From positions 682,001 to 746,000 of the forward strand of contig CAWIZO010000008.1 of NCBI GenBank assembly GCA_963840665.1: 64,000 nt of DNA. The letters are read 5' to 3'. The stretch is from DATFTE01 sp963840665 (GTDB lineage: Bacteria; Acidobacteriota; Terriglobia; Terriglobales; Acidobacteriaceae). The translations under genes were made by a program, and so were the position numbers. The notes under the pieces were generated by a model. That model worked only from the letters and a program-made list of their open reading frames with translations. It did no database searches and was not told the DNA's origin. This document shows positions 9,337-17,186 of the stretch, one piece after another. Each line of letters begins with the position of its first letter. Positions within the stretch are counted from its first letter, which is position 1.

Positions 9337-9450
9337 GGGGCTAAAGCCCAGGTTCTCGTCGGTTGCTTAGCGGTACGGCTGAAGCCGTGCCCTGATACGA
9401 ATCCCGACTTTTTTCGCAGCCTGTGAAAGCCGTGCCCTTCCCAAAGCCAT
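9337..9450. repeat. Dispersed element, family C copy 1
   Basis: Contains GGGGCTAAAGCCC and GCGGTACGGCTGAAGCCGTG followed by CCCTGATACGAATCC and TTTTTTCGCAGCCTGTGAA. The same ordered blocks occur at 18370-18545, and the central block alone at 39784-39812. The rest of the 9315-9617 spacer shows nothing else. Confidence 0.65.
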
Positions 9451-9617
9451 TTGTGAGGACGAGTTGTGAATGCTCCCGGCGGGCTAAGGTTTCCAAATTC
9501 GGGACAACTGTATAAAAATCCTGTAACTATCTTGTCCGGCGGTAATCTCTTGTGTAAGGTTTGTGTGCGTCCTGAACGGCAGCGAGACACGTTATAGATT
9601 TCAAAGGAGACCGATTC

Positions 9618-9968
9618 ATGGGTTTGCAGAAATTCACTGTTTCATTGGCCGCGCTGGTTTTGGGCGCGGGACTGGCAGTTTCCCCGGCGCTAGCGGCAGA
9701 TAAGGCCCAGACTTTCAAGGGCGAGGTCAGCGATTCCATGTGCGGCAAGAAGCACATGATGGAAGGCGACAACGCCAGTTGCACGCGCGCCTGCGTCGGC
9801 AAAGGCTCAAGTTATGCCCTGGTGGTGGGCGACAAGGTTTATACGCTCGACGCCAAAGACAAGGCGTCGCTCGACGAGCTCGACAAGCTCGCCGGCAAAC
9901 AAGCCAGCGTGAAAGGCACGGCCAACGGCGACACGATCAGCGTCAGTTCGGTCATGGCTGGCAAGTAG
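9618..9968 (+). CDS. Small exported Cys-containing protein, acidobacterial type
   Basis: A 116-residue protein with a signal peptide cleaved after ALA (about residue 26). The mature part has two cysteine blocks, VSDSMCGKKHMMEGDNASC and TRACVGKGSSYALVVGDKVY, then a small beta-rich OB-like tail (KASVKGTANGDTISVSS). This D-S-x-C-G-x-x-H ... C-T-x-x-C arrangement recurs in exported acidobacterial proteins of unknown role and suggests metal binding or disulfides. A strong ribosome site (AAAGGAGA) precedes ATG 9618. It stands alone and is closed by its own terminator. Confidence 0.8.
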   Translation: MGLQKFTVSLAALVLGAGLAVSPALAADKAQTFKGEVSDSMCGKKHMMEGDNASCTRACVGKGSSYALVVGDKVYTLDAKDKASLDELDKLAGKQASVKGTANGDTISVSSVMAGK

Positions 9969-10013
9969 CGAAAAAGTTCCCGGCGCAGCCCTCCCCCCTT
10001 TCGCGCCGGATCA

Positions 10014-10050
10014 GGCGGGAATCTCCCAAGCGGATTCCCGCCATTTTTTT
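10014..10050 (+). terminator. Intrinsic terminator after the small Cys protein
   Basis: A 10-bp stem (GGCGGGAATC 10014-10023 with GATTCCCGCC 10033-10042), then A and seven T. Confidence 0.85.
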
Positions 10051-10137
10051 GGCGCGAATCTGAATTTTCATACTCCTGTCACATTTCACTATGTTAGATT
10101 TGAGCGCTAAACCACACGATCACCGGAGGAACACGAA

Positions 10138-10695
10138 TTGGGCAAGGACATGGTCCCCAAGCGGATTTTTTTCACCAAGGGGGTCGGCAAACATCGGGAA
10201 CGTCTTACTTCCTTCGAATTGGCGCTTCGCGACGCCGGCATCGCAGCGCAAAACCTGGTTCGAGTTTCATCGATTTTTCCGCCACAGTGCAAACTGATCG
10301 CCCGCTCGCAGGGATTGAAGTATCTGCATCCCGGCGAAGTGGTCTTCTCGGTCGTCGCCGAGAACTCGACGCACGAGCCTCACCGCTTGCTGGCTGCCAG
10401 CATCGGCGTCGCCATTCCCGCTGACCGTAATACTTACGGCTATCTGAGCGAACATCACTCGTTCGGGGAGACCGAGGACACGGCCGGAGAGTACGCGGAA
10501 GAGCTCGCTGCGGAAATGCTGGCGACCACGTTGAATGTGGAGTTCGATCCGGACCGTTCGTGGGACGAGAAGAAGGAAATCTACCGCATCTCGAACAAGA
10601 TCGTGCGCACCGCTAACGTTACGCAGTCGGCCGTAGGCGACAAACGCGGACTGTGGACCACCGTCATCGCCGCCGCGATCTTTATTTTCGACTAG
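10138..10695 (+). CDS. pdaD: Pyruvoyl-dependent arginine decarboxylase
   Basis: Decarboxylates arginine to agmatine, the first step of the polyamine block that continues with the genes up to 14.5 kb. The proenzyme self-cleaves between two serines to make the pyruvoyl cofactor; here the site is VRVSSIFPP with Ser44-Ser45. Other family landmarks are KRIFFTKGVGKH (8-19), LHPGEVVFSVVAENST and the C-terminal GLWTTVIAAAIF. Length (185 aa) is normal for the short archaeal/bacterial type. TTG 10138 is favoured because GGAGG lies eight bases upstream; ATG 10150 is an alternative that would lose four residues. A terminator follows. Confidence 0.9.
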   Translation: MGKDMVPKRIFFTKGVGKHRERLTSFELALRDAGIAAQNLVRVSSIFPPQCKLIARSQGLKYLHPGEVVFSVVAENSTHEPHRLLAASIGVAIPADRNTYGYLSEHHSFGETEDTAGEYAEELAAEMLATTLNVEFDPDRSWDEKKEIYRISNKIVRTANVTQSAVGDKRGLWTTVIAAAIFIFD

Positions 10696-10714
10696 AAACG
10701 ACACCTTCCTGAAG

Positions 10715-10741
10715 AGACGCAGCTTTCCGGCTGCGTCTTTC
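10715..10741 (+). terminator. Intrinsic terminator after pdaD
   Basis: Perfect 9-bp stem AGACGCAGC / GCTGCGTCT with a 6-nt loop and a short T-rich tail. The identical stem terminates atpE at 34305-34333. Confidence 0.75.
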
Positions 10742-10764
10742 GTTCTCATGTCCAATGTTCGAAC

Positions 10765-10850
10765 GAAATGAAAACCGCAGAGGACGCGGGGGACGCAGTG
10801 AATTTTGTTAATAACCCTGCGTCCTCGGCGTCCTCGGCGGTTTTGGTTTC
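10765..10850. repeat. Long hairpin, family D copy 1
   Basis: GAAATGAAAACCGCAGAGGA ... pairs with ... TCCTCGGCGGTTTTGGTTTC across a roughly 25-nt AT-rich loop. The arms are built from reiterated GGACGC / GCGTCC words. A second copy lies at 11044-11136, flanking the 50-aa gene between them. Confidence 0.75.
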
Positions 10851-10889
10851 GGAAGGCAACTCGTTCGCGAAATCCGCCTTCTCAGGCTC

Positions 10890-11042
10890 ATGATTCGCCA
10901 AATAAAATCCGGAGAGTTTCGCCTCTACTCAAGAAAGAAAGATGCCAAGACGGGCAAACGCAAAAATCTTGGAACGTTTTCGACGCGTAAAGCTGCCGAG
11001 AAGCACGAGCGGGCGGTGCAGTACTTTAAGCGCGCGGGATAG
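10890..11042 (+). CDS. Small basic conserved-looking protein (50 aa)
   Basis: ATG 10890 to TAG 11040-11042 encodes 50 residues: MIRQIKSGEFRLYSRKKDAK followed by a TGKRKNLGTFSTRKAAEKHE block and ERAVQYFKRAG. It is rich in Lys/Arg, with an N-terminal strand-like part and a C-terminal helix. Small proteins of this pattern (IKSG-x-RLYSRK, R-NLGTF, A-EKHE) are familiar in diverse bacteria without an assigned function; nucleic-acid binding is a guess from charge. No good ribosome site is visible. It is framed by two copies of the family D hairpin. Confidence 0.65.
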   Translation: MIRQIKSGEFRLYSRKKDAKTGKRKNLGTFSTRKAAEKHERAVQYFKRAG

Positions 11043-11043
11043 G

Positions 11044-11136
11044 TGAAATGAAAACCGCAGAGAACGCTGGGGACGCGGAGGATTTTTTTATGTCATTTTT
11101 CCTCTGCATCCTCGGCGTCCCCGGCGGTTTTGGTTG
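11044..11136. repeat. Long hairpin, family D copy 2
   Basis: GAAATGAAAACCGCAGAGAA ... and ... CCGGCGGTTTTGGTTG with a T-rich loop. It is a diverged copy of 10765-10850 in the same orientation and ends just before the stop of the DHS-like gene on the other strand. Confidence 0.75.
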
Positions 11137-11147
11137 AGCTTTGATAA

Positions 11148-12260
11148 CTACTTTTTCGCCGTCTTCTCTTTTTTTGCCTTGCCGCCGCCGTTGCCTTTCT
11201 TGTCGAGGCGCTCGAGAACAGCAGCGACGATCAAGGGCAATCCCACCGTGGCATCAAGGAAGACTTCGCCGAATTTTCCGCCTTCGGCTGGGGGGACGAA
11301 CTTGCCCCAGGAGATGGCCTCGCTGTATGGGCTACCCGATAGGCCTCCCCAATAGACGGGCTCGGGACAGATGCGCACGCCGTAGTGGTAGCGCTTGAGC
11401 GGAACATTCTCGCCCAGGCGGCGATGGCGCAGTTCGATGAATGGGCCAAATTGTTGCGACCAGTTCCGCGGCACACCTCCGCCGACGGTCAGAATCCCCA
11501 GGCGTTTCTGCCGCAGCAACGTGGCAGCAAAGTGTTCGAGATCTTCGAAGGGATCAAAGCGCAGCTTGTGCCGCCCTGTCGATTCCCGCAGGCGATTGTT
11601 GAGCGCCACATCCAGTCCCAGCTCAGAATCCGTAAATGCCGGAACGAAGACTGGAACGCCCTTTTCATAAGCCGACTTCAGAATGCCGCGCGATCCCTTG
11701 GCGTGCTTCGCGAGATGCTCTCCGATGACATGGTTCAGCTTGTAGGAGCAGACGATTTCGTTGTGATCCCATCCTTCGAGGATCTGCGACATCACTTCTT
11801 CCACGTCGTCGAGGTTCTGCTCGGGCTCGAGCGTGTCATAGACGCGGTTGTAGCCCTGCTCGTAGAGCTCTTCGTCAGGAACTTCGGGGTTGTAGCGGAA
11901 ATGAGATTTGCCGGTGGCTTCGACCAGTCCATGCGCCATGAGAGCGCCGGTCGAAACGATGGCATTGATGATGCCACGGTCGATCAACTCGGCAATGATC
12001 AATCCCTGCTTGGCTACGGTCATGGCTCCAGCCAGGGTCATCACCTTGAAGCAGTCCTGGTCGCGAGCCATGGCTTCGAGCACGTCGGCGGCTTCCCCAA
12101 CCTGGCGGCCGGTAAAGGCGGTCTTCGACATCGCTCGCACCAGGTCGTCGACCGAGTGCACACGATTCAGGTCCAGAGGCTCGAGCGGAATCAAACGATC
12201 TTCAATCGGATTATGCAGCTTGCGGTCGATGCCCGCTCCGTCATGATTGCTGTTCTTCAA
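11148..12260 (-). CDS. Deoxyhypusine-synthase-like protein, probable polyamine (homospermidine-type) synthase
   Basis: A 370-aa member of the DHS fold family. Landmarks are SKTAFTGRQVGEAADVLEAM, the NAD-site segments STGALMAHGLVEA and PAFTDSELGLD, GGGVPRNW, and EAISWGKF, which holds the lysine (about residue 320) corresponding to the aminobutyl-carrying active-site Lys of eukaryotic DHS. Bacteria lack eIF5A, so hypusination is unlikely; bacterial homologues are known or proposed to transfer the aminobutyl group to putrescine-like acceptors. Arginine decarboxylase, AguA and AguB close by support a polyamine role. The start is TTG 12260 behind GGAGGTGG. The tail is a Lys-rich extension of about 20 residues. 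Confidence 0.8.
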   Translation of the reverse strand: MKNSNHDGAGIDRKLHNPIEDRLIPLEPLDLNRVHSVDDLVRAMSKTAFTGRQVGEAADVLEAMARDQDCFKVMTLAGAMTVAKQGLIIAELIDRGIINAIVSTGALMAHGLVEATGKSHFRYNPEVPDEELYEQGYNRVYDTLEPEQNLDDVEEVMSQILEGWDHNEIVCSYKLNHVIGEHLAKHAKGSRGILKSAYEKGVPVFVPAFTDSELGLDVALNNRLRESTGRHKLRFDPFEDLEHFAATLLRQKRLGILTVGGGVPRNWSQQFGPFIELRHRRLGENVPLKRYHYGVRICPEPVYWGGLSGSPYSEAISWGKFVPPAEGGKFGEVFLDATVGLPLIVAAVLERLDKKGNGGGKAKKEKTAKK

Positions 12261-12334
12261 CTTCCACCTCCAGAAAATGTCGATGAAATGTGAAGGATTA
12301 CTTTACTAGAAGAACGCGGGTGGCGTCAGGGGGC

Positions 12335-12362
12335 GGTCGTTGGTCGTTCGTCGTTGGTCGTT
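12335..12362. repeat. Heptamer array (GGTCGTT type), copy 1
   Basis: Four 7-nt units: GGTCGTT, GGTCGTT, CGTCGTT, GGTCGTT. A degenerate stretch of ACGAAGGGGCACGAAGG follows at 12394-12411. The 12261-12546 spacer has no gene. Confidence 0.75.
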
Positions 12363-12546
12363 GGCTTGAAGCAAAACCTTGACCCCACAGGACACGAAGG
12401 GGCACGAAGGAAGATTTTTCTCGTGGACGGATTGAGAAGCCTTACTCCGGACTTACGTTGGGGGTTAAATTGTGCTGCCCCTTTGGGGGCTGCAGTTCAC
12501 TTGTCTGATATTCTAAATCGCAAAATTCTTTCAGGAGCAGGGAAAC

Positions 12547-13449
12547 TTGTCGTCGAAGAAATTCACCGTCGGCCTGGTGCAGATGTCTGCCACGCCGGAT
12601 CCGGACAAAAACCTGCAACGCGCCATTGACAAGGTTCATCATGCGCAGGCACGAGGGGCGCAAGTGGTATGCCTGCCTGAACTTTTTCAGACGCAATATT
12701 TTTGTCAGCGCGAAGATGCGGCTCTCTTTGATTTGGCGGAGCCTATTCCCGGAAGAACCACCGCGACCTTGGCGAATCTTGCGAGGCAGTTGCGCATCGT
12801 AATCATCGCTTCTCTTTTTGAGAAGCGCGCTCCCGGCGTATATCACAATACCGCTGCCATCTTCGACAACGACGGATCGTTGCGCGGGATTTACCGCAAG
12901 ATGCATATCCCTGACGACCCTCTTTACTACGAAAAATATTATTTCACTCCCGGGGACCTCGGCTTTCGCGCGCTCGACACCAGCGTGGGCAAGCTGGGAA
13001 CTTTGGTTTGTTGGGATCAGTGGTATCCGGAGGGCGCGCGGCTCACGGCGTTGCAAGGAACGCCGATCTTGTTCTATCCGACGGCAATCGGTTGGCATCC
13101 CGCGGAAAAGGAAGAATGGGGAACCGCGCAGCACGATGCCTGGCGCACGATACAGCGCTCGCACGCTATCGCCAACGGCGTGTATGTCGCGGTGGTCAAC
13201 CGCGTTGGTCACGAAAACGGAGATATCCGCGGCAACGCCGCTCCCGGTCCTGGTCTCGATTTCTGGGGAGGATCCTTTCTCTGCGATCCCTTCGGGCGCG
13301 TCATCGCGGAAGCTTCGCACGATAAAGAAGAAATCCTGATTGGCGACGTTGACTTCAAAGTGCTCGAAGACATCCGCCGCAACTGGCCATTTCTGCGCGA
13401 CCGCCGTATTGACAGCTACGGTTTGATCACCAACCGGCTGCTGGACTGA
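12547..13449 (+). CDS. aguB: N-carbamoylputrescine amidase
   Basis: Nitrilase-superfamily hydrolase converting N-carbamoylputrescine to putrescine, CO2 and ammonia. The catalytic triad is visible: Glu45 (CLPELF), Lys118 (YRKMHIP) and Cys155 (LVCWDQWYPEGAR). The segments DDPLYYEKYYFTPGD and FYPTAIGWHP are typical of AguB rather than general nitrilases. Length is 300 aa. The start is TTG 12547 behind CAGGAGCAGG. AguA begins four bases after the stop, so the two are co-transcribed and cover agmatine to putrescine. The DHS-like gene is divergent. Confidence 0.92.
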   Translation: MSSKKFTVGLVQMSATPDPDKNLQRAIDKVHHAQARGAQVVCLPELFQTQYFCQREDAALFDLAEPIPGRTTATLANLARQLRIVIIASLFEKRAPGVYHNTAAIFDNDGSLRGIYRKMHIPDDPLYYEKYYFTPGDLGFRALDTSVGKLGTLVCWDQWYPEGARLTALQGTPILFYPTAIGWHPAEKEEWGTAQHDAWRTIQRSHAIANGVYVAVVNRVGHENGDIRGNAAPGPGLDFWGGSFLCDPFGRVIAEASHDKEEILIGDVDFKVLEDIRRNWPFLRDRRIDSYGLITNRLLD

Positions 13450-13452
13450 CGC

Positions 13453-14508
13453 TTGACACCTGCCTCAAAGAATAGCGTTCGCTTCCCTGCTGAGTGGGAG
13501 CCTCATGCTGCCACCTGGCTCGCGTGGCCGCATTTTCGCGACGACTGGCCGGGGAAGTTTGAACCGATCCCGTGGGTGTATGCGGAAATCATTCGTAATC
13601 TCGCGAGGCACGAACGGGTCGAGCTGATCGTCAACGATGCAGTCTCGGAGAAGCGCGCCCGCAAAACCCTCTCTCTTGCCAACGCATTGAGCGACAACGT
13701 TCGTTTCCATCGTTGGGCGACGAACCGCGTGTGGACTCGCGATTCTGGCTGCACGTTTGTCGAACGTGGCGCCGGCCTGCAAGCCGTCCATTGGCGCTTT
13801 AACGCCTGGGCGAAGTATCCCAACTACCAGCACGATCAGAAAATTGGCGGGCTTATGGCAAAGGCCGCTGGAGCCGACGCCATCCAACCTGCCTTTGGCA
13901 AGACTAGGGTCGTCCTCGAAGGCGGATCCATCGACACTAACGGCCTCGGCACTTTGCTTACCACCGAAGAATGCCTGCTCAGCAAAGTTCAGCAACGTAA
14001 TCCGAAGATGGGGCGCATGGATTATGAAAAAGTTTTTGCCGATTATCTGGGGATCACCAGCGTGATCTGGCTGGGGAATGGAGTCACGGGAGATGACACA
14101 CACGGACACGTGGACGACATCACCCGCTTCGTCTCGCCTGACACGGTCGTTACTGTGGTCGAATCTGACCCCAAAGATCCGAACTACGAACCTCTGCGCG
14201 ACAACATCCAGCGGCTGCGCGCCGCCAGCGATCAGGATGGCAAATCGCTCGCGATCATTGAACTTCCCATGCCCGCGCCGGTGATTTTCGAAGGACGTCG
14301 ATTGCCCGCCAGCTACGGTAATTTCTATATAGCTAACGGAGTCGTGCTGGTCCCGGTGTTCAACGATCCTAACGATCGCGTGGCGCTCGACATTCTTGCA
14401 GACGTCTTTCCCGACCGCGATATCGTCGGCATTTATTCTGGAGATCTAATTTGGGGTTTTGGGGCGATGCACTGCATGACACAGCAGGAGCCGGTCGTTA
14501 GTCGTTAG
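13453..14508 (+). CDS. aguA: Agmatine deiminase
   Basis: Peptidyl-arginine-deiminase-fold enzyme that turns agmatine into N-carbamoylputrescine, the AguB substrate. Landmarks are FPAEWEPHAATWLAWPH at the N terminus, RVWTRDSGCTFV, VLEGGSIDTNG, GDDTHGHVDDI and the catalytic Cys341 in GFGAMHCMTQQEP. The 351-aa length is normal. The start is TTG 13453, four bases after aguB. Oddly, the last residues (VVSR) and the stop lie inside a GGTCGTT-type heptamer array, so the repeat has encroached on the 3' end. Confidence 0.92.
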   Translation: MTPASKNSVRFPAEWEPHAATWLAWPHFRDDWPGKFEPIPWVYAEIIRNLARHERVELIVNDAVSEKRARKTLSLANALSDNVRFHRWATNRVWTRDSGCTFVERGAGLQAVHWRFNAWAKYPNYQHDQKIGGLMAKAAGADAIQPAFGKTRVVLEGGSIDTNGLGTLLTTEECLLSKVQQRNPKMGRMDYEKVFADYLGITSVIWLGNGVTGDDTHGHVDDITRFVSPDTVVTVVESDPKDPNYEPLRDNIQRLRAASDQDGKSLAIIELPMPAPVIFEGRRLPASYGNFYIANGVVLVPVFNDPNDRVALDILADVFPDRDIVGIYSGDLIWGFGAMHCMTQQEPVVSR

Positions 14509-14527
14509 TCGTTGGTCTTTGGTCGTT
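14493..14527. repeat. Heptamer array (GGTCGTT type), copy 2, overlapping aguA end
   Basis: Five 7-nt units: GGTCGTT, AGTCGTT, AGTCGTT, GGTCTTT, GGTCGTT. The aguA stop codon (14506-14508) is the TAG formed at the second unit boundary. Confidence 0.75.
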
Positions 14528-14590
14528 GGCCAAAACCAAAACATCTGCGATGACGATGGAGGAGAGTTGGCGCGAGAGTACCGCCGAAGG

Positions 14591-14618
14591 GCTAAATGCT
14601 AAGTGCTAAATGCTAATT
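14591..14618. repeat. Heptamer array (GCTAAAT type)
   Basis: Four 7-nt units: GCTAAAT, GCTAAGT, GCTAAAT, GCTAATT, plus a partial GCT. It ends 9 nt before the neighbouring stop codon on the minus strand. Confidence 0.7.
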
Positions 14619-14627
14619 GCTGCTCTT

Positions 14628-15185
14628 CTATTTCTTCAAAATAACTTTTCGTCCGCCGAAGAATCCGCACTCGGGTGTATCCGGTTGCACCGAGTCGCCG
14701 CCTTTGGGATTCAACTGCTCCCACGCCTGCGCCAGCGGTTCTCCTGCTGATGTTTTCTCCAGTAAATTTCCCAGGAACAGTGGGAAGTACGGTCCTAGTC
14801 GCCGGACGGTCGTAATGAGATTGATTTTCTTCCCGCGCGTATCGAAGGCCTTCGAGTAATTCTCCGGCTTGTTATCGTTGGCAATCCAGAGCAGTTTCAC
14901 ATTTGCGGCGCAGCACGCGTCGAGCAGTTGCGATCCAGTCATCCCGCCAGTAATCGAGCCGTCCGCGGCAACATCTCCGTAGAAATGTACGACGTCATAG
15001 GCCTGCGCGATCGCTTGTGTCAGAGTCGGCACGCCAGGAAATACAGTCGCCGAGGTCGCAGGATACAACCGCTTGTACTGCTGGCTGTCGGAGTTCAAGA
15101 ACTGCTGGAAGCGGGCGTCCACTGCGCACAGCAGAATCTTGGTGCCAACCACTTCTTCTTTCTTGAAGGCGTCAAACAGGCCCAT
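14628..15185 (-). CDS. Hypothetical cytoplasmic protein, 185 aa
   Basis: Unrecognised. It opens MGLFDAFKKEEVVGTKILLC and has an alternating strand/helix pattern, with DVVHFYGDVAADG and LLWIANDNKPENY in the middle, reminiscent of CHAT/caspase-like or Rossmann-type folds. The tail ECGFFGGRKVILKK is basic. A TGGAGAC ribosome site precedes ATG 15185. It lies 42 nt downstream of nuoI on the same strand, so the two may be co-transcribed, but no functional link is evident. Confidence 0.65.
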   Translation of the reverse strand: MGLFDAFKKEEVVGTKILLCAVDARFQQFLNSDSQQYKRLYPATSATVFPGVPTLTQAIAQAYDVVHFYGDVAADGSITGGMTGSQLLDACCAANVKLLWIANDNKPENYSKAFDTRGKKINLITTVRRLGPYFPLFLGNLLEKTSAGEPLAQAWEQLNPKGGDSVQPDTPECGFFGGRKVILKK

Positions 15186-15227
15186 GCGTCTCCACTCTCG
15201 ATGAAAGGATTTCGTGCAGAAGAACGA

Positions 15228-15689
15228 TTACTTGCGGTATTGCGTAGGTTGCGGCCCCTTTTCCAGGGTTTCGCGATCCCAGATCGCCCCCTCGCGCGTG
15301 TAGCTGGCCAGTTCGAAATCCTGGGTCAACTCCAACGCGTCGGTGGGACACGCATCTTCGCACAGGCCGCAGAACATGCACCGGCTGAGGTCGTAGGTAA
15401 AAGTCGTAAGTTCCTTGCGGCGGGTCTTCTCGTTGCGCTCGCTGGAAACCATGATCAGGTGCTCGGGACATGCCAGCGCGCACAAATCGCAGGCGATGCA
15501 CATGGTCTCGTTGGTGTCGGGATTCACGTTGAGCCGCGGCGCGCCGCGATACCGCTCCGCCACCTGGGGACGCTGCAAGGGATATTGCTCGGTATAAATC
15601 TCTTTGGGATCCTGATAAAGGAAGGTGACTTTCAGACCCTGAAGAAGGTCAACGAAGAACACTTTGCGAAGCAGGCTCGTCATTCCCAT
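15228..15689 (-). CDS. nuoI: NADH-quinone oxidoreductase subunit I (orphan)
   Basis: NuoI carries the N6a/N6b clusters that relay electrons to N2 in complex I. Two ferredoxin-type [4Fe-4S] motifs are intact: CIACDLCALACP (Cys64/67/70/74) and CMFCGLCEDACP (Cys104/107/110/114). The N terminus contains LLQGLKVTFLYQDPKEIYTE, a NuoI-type segment, and the 153-aa length is normal. No other nuo gene adjoins it, so it is either a displaced subunit or an extra paralogue. Two ATG codons (15689 and 15683) compete. Confidence 0.85.
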   Translation of the reverse strand: MGMTSLLRKVFFVDLLQGLKVTFLYQDPKEIYTEQYPLQRPQVAERYRGAPRLNVNPDTNETMCIACDLCALACPEHLIMVSSERNEKTRRKELTTFTYDLSRCMFCGLCEDACPTDALELTQDFELASYTREGAIWDRETLEKGPQPTQYRK

Positions 15690-15777
15690 GACGCGGTAAG
15701 CATATCATTATCAGGAAAATACGTCAGCCCAGCGGACGGTCACGTTATTCGGAGCCCGAAATGGCGGAAGGATATTG

Positions 15778-15838
15778 CCGTGGCGTGGGCTACCCTTGCT
15801 GCGCGCCAGATCCGTCGCTTCGCTTCGGGATGACGTCA
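15778..15838. repeat. Dispersed hairpin, family B copy 3
   Basis: CGTGGCGTGGGCTACCCTTG, then CTGCGCGCCAGATCCGTCGC and TTCGGGATGACGTCAAA. Two more GGGATGACGTC units follow at about 15889 and 15908. Confidence 0.7.
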
Positions 15839-15998
15839 AACTTCTTGGGGTGGCGTCAAAATTGAAGAGATGCCCCGAGCGATTCGTGGGATGACGTCGA
15901 TTTTTTCGGGATGACGTCCATTTTGTTTTGGCTGAGGTTGCTTTTTTCCAGGGAACTTCTGGCTGTACGCCGACGTATCTACTCGCAGGAGACAGGAT

Positions 15999-16154
15999 AT
16001 GAAGGCCTACATCGCGCAGCTTCCGCCGGTTGGCTGGGTAGCCCTTATGCTGCCGATTCTGGTGATAGCGCGTGCTGTCATGACCGCCCTCGCGACGTCG
16101 CTGGTACATGGCGCGATCCCCACTACAGTCTGCAACTTCCTGCGGTTGCTATAA
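15999..16154 (+). CDS. Possible small membrane protein (51 aa)
   Basis: ATG 15999 to TAA 16152-16154, preceded by GCAGGAGACAG at good spacing. The product, MKAYIAQLPPVGWVALMLPI followed by LVIARAVMTALATSLVHG, has one long hydrophobic segment and no charged residues inside it. It lies in the otherwise gene-free 15690-16311 stretch, between two family B hairpins. Function unknown; a chance open frame is possible. Confidence 0.4.
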   Translation: MKAYIAQLPPVGWVALMLPILVIARAVMTALATSLVHGAIPTTVCNFLRLL

Positions 16155-16203
16155 CCAGCAGAGACGCAGCTTCGGCGCGACTCAGCATCACACAAAAAGG
16201 CGA

Positions 16204-16271
16204 AGGATCTGGCGTGGGACGGGCTACGCTTGCTGCGCGCCAGATCCCTCGCTTCGCTTCGGGATGACGTC
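16204..16271. repeat. Dispersed hairpin, family B copy 4
   Basis: AGGATCTGGCGTGGGACG pairs with TGCGCGCCAGATCC; the tail CTTCGGGATGACGTCAAA is repeated once more at 16278-16291. Both this copy and copy 3 are followed by TGAAGAGATGCCCCGA, so the duplicated unit is longer than the hairpin. Confidence 0.7.
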
Positions 16272-16311
16272 AAATTCTCGGGATGACGTCAAATTGAAGA
16301 GATGCCCCGAA

Positions 16312-17028
16312 CTATTGCGTGTCGGGGGCCGGGGGTTCTGCGGGAATTTTTGAATCTTCCCGCACCTGCTGCATGTGTGCCTGCATGGTTTCGCGCGCCT
16401 TCTCGGGATCGTGCTGCTCCACCGCTTCCAGAATGCGCTTGTGATGAAACTGCCCGCGCTCCGGTCCGCCTCCGATGTAATAGGTGCGCAGCCTCTGTTC
16501 GCGCAGCAAACCTACGATCGAGTCGATGAGCGACAGGATCATCGGATTGCCAGCGGCCTCTGCGAGTGCGAGGTGAAAATCCAGATCGCCCTCAATGAAA
16601 GCGTCCGCATCGTGGCGGGAACGATCCATGAGATCGACGGCTTCGCGCATTTGACTGATATGCGACTCTTCGGCGCGGATGGCGGCCAGCGCGGCGATTC
16701 CCGGCTCCAGAATTTCGCGCACCTCGGCGAGATGAGCGGAACCATCTGGCTGCCCGATCTTAATCATCAAGTCGAGCGACTGCCGAATCACTTGCGAGGT
16801 TCCGTTGGTGACAAACGTTCCCCGGCCCGAATAGGCCTCGACCAAACCTTTTTCGCTGAGGACGCGGACCGCCTCGCGCACTGCAGTCCTACTCACGCCA
16901 AACTGCTGCGCCAATTCGCGCTCGGCCGGAAGCTGATCTCCGGGCTTCAGCGCGCCACGGGTGATCGACTCTTCAATTTGCCGAACGATGTGTTCGTAAA
17001 GACGGGAAGTTTGGACTGCTTTGTACAA
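16312..17028 (-). CDS. GntR/FadR-family transcriptional regulator
   Basis: A 238-aa repressor-type regulator. The N-terminal winged helix is GALKPGDQLPAERELAQQFG followed by VSRTAVREAVRVLSEKGLVE (residues about 25-65). The C-terminal FCD ligand/metal domain (about 95-220) has the helical ARG/His pattern, with EVREILEPGIAALAA and DLDFHLALAEAAGNPM. Such regulators usually control carboxylate or sugar-acid metabolism. The start is TTG 17028 behind GGAGA. The nearest upstream gene, a beta-propeller protein, points the same way but is 158 nt off, so the target is not evident. Confidence 0.85.
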   Translation of the reverse strand: MYKAVQTSRLYEHIVRQIEESITRGALKPGDQLPAERELAQQFGVSRTAVREAVRVLSEKGLVEAYSGRGTFVTNGTSQVIRQSLDLMIKIGQPDGSAHLAEVREILEPGIAALAAIRAEESHISQMREAVDLMDRSRHDADAFIEGDLDFHLALAEAAGNPMILSLIDSIVGLLREQRLRTYYIGGGPERGQFHHKRILEAVEQHDPEKARETMQAHMQQVREDSKIPAEPPAPDTQ

Positions 17029-17186
17029 AGGTGGGTCTCCGGCTCGGCTCGCGTCGCAGAACCGAACACGGTAACTATATCAAAAAGGGGCGGACGGGTA
17101 GGGCCGTCAGACCGCGAAGTTGTCCGGTCCCTAGACGTCTCAGCCACAGCGGAACCCTACCCGTCATTTACTCCTAACTAGTTCTC

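Noticed and set aside
11385..12293. Long plus-strand frame opposite the DHS-like gene
   Set aside because: The minus strand carries all conserved DHS motifs; the plus frame is a shadow.
12442..13320. Long minus-strand frame opposite aguB
   Set aside because: aguB has an intact catalytic triad and ribosome site; the antisense frame has neither motif nor signal.
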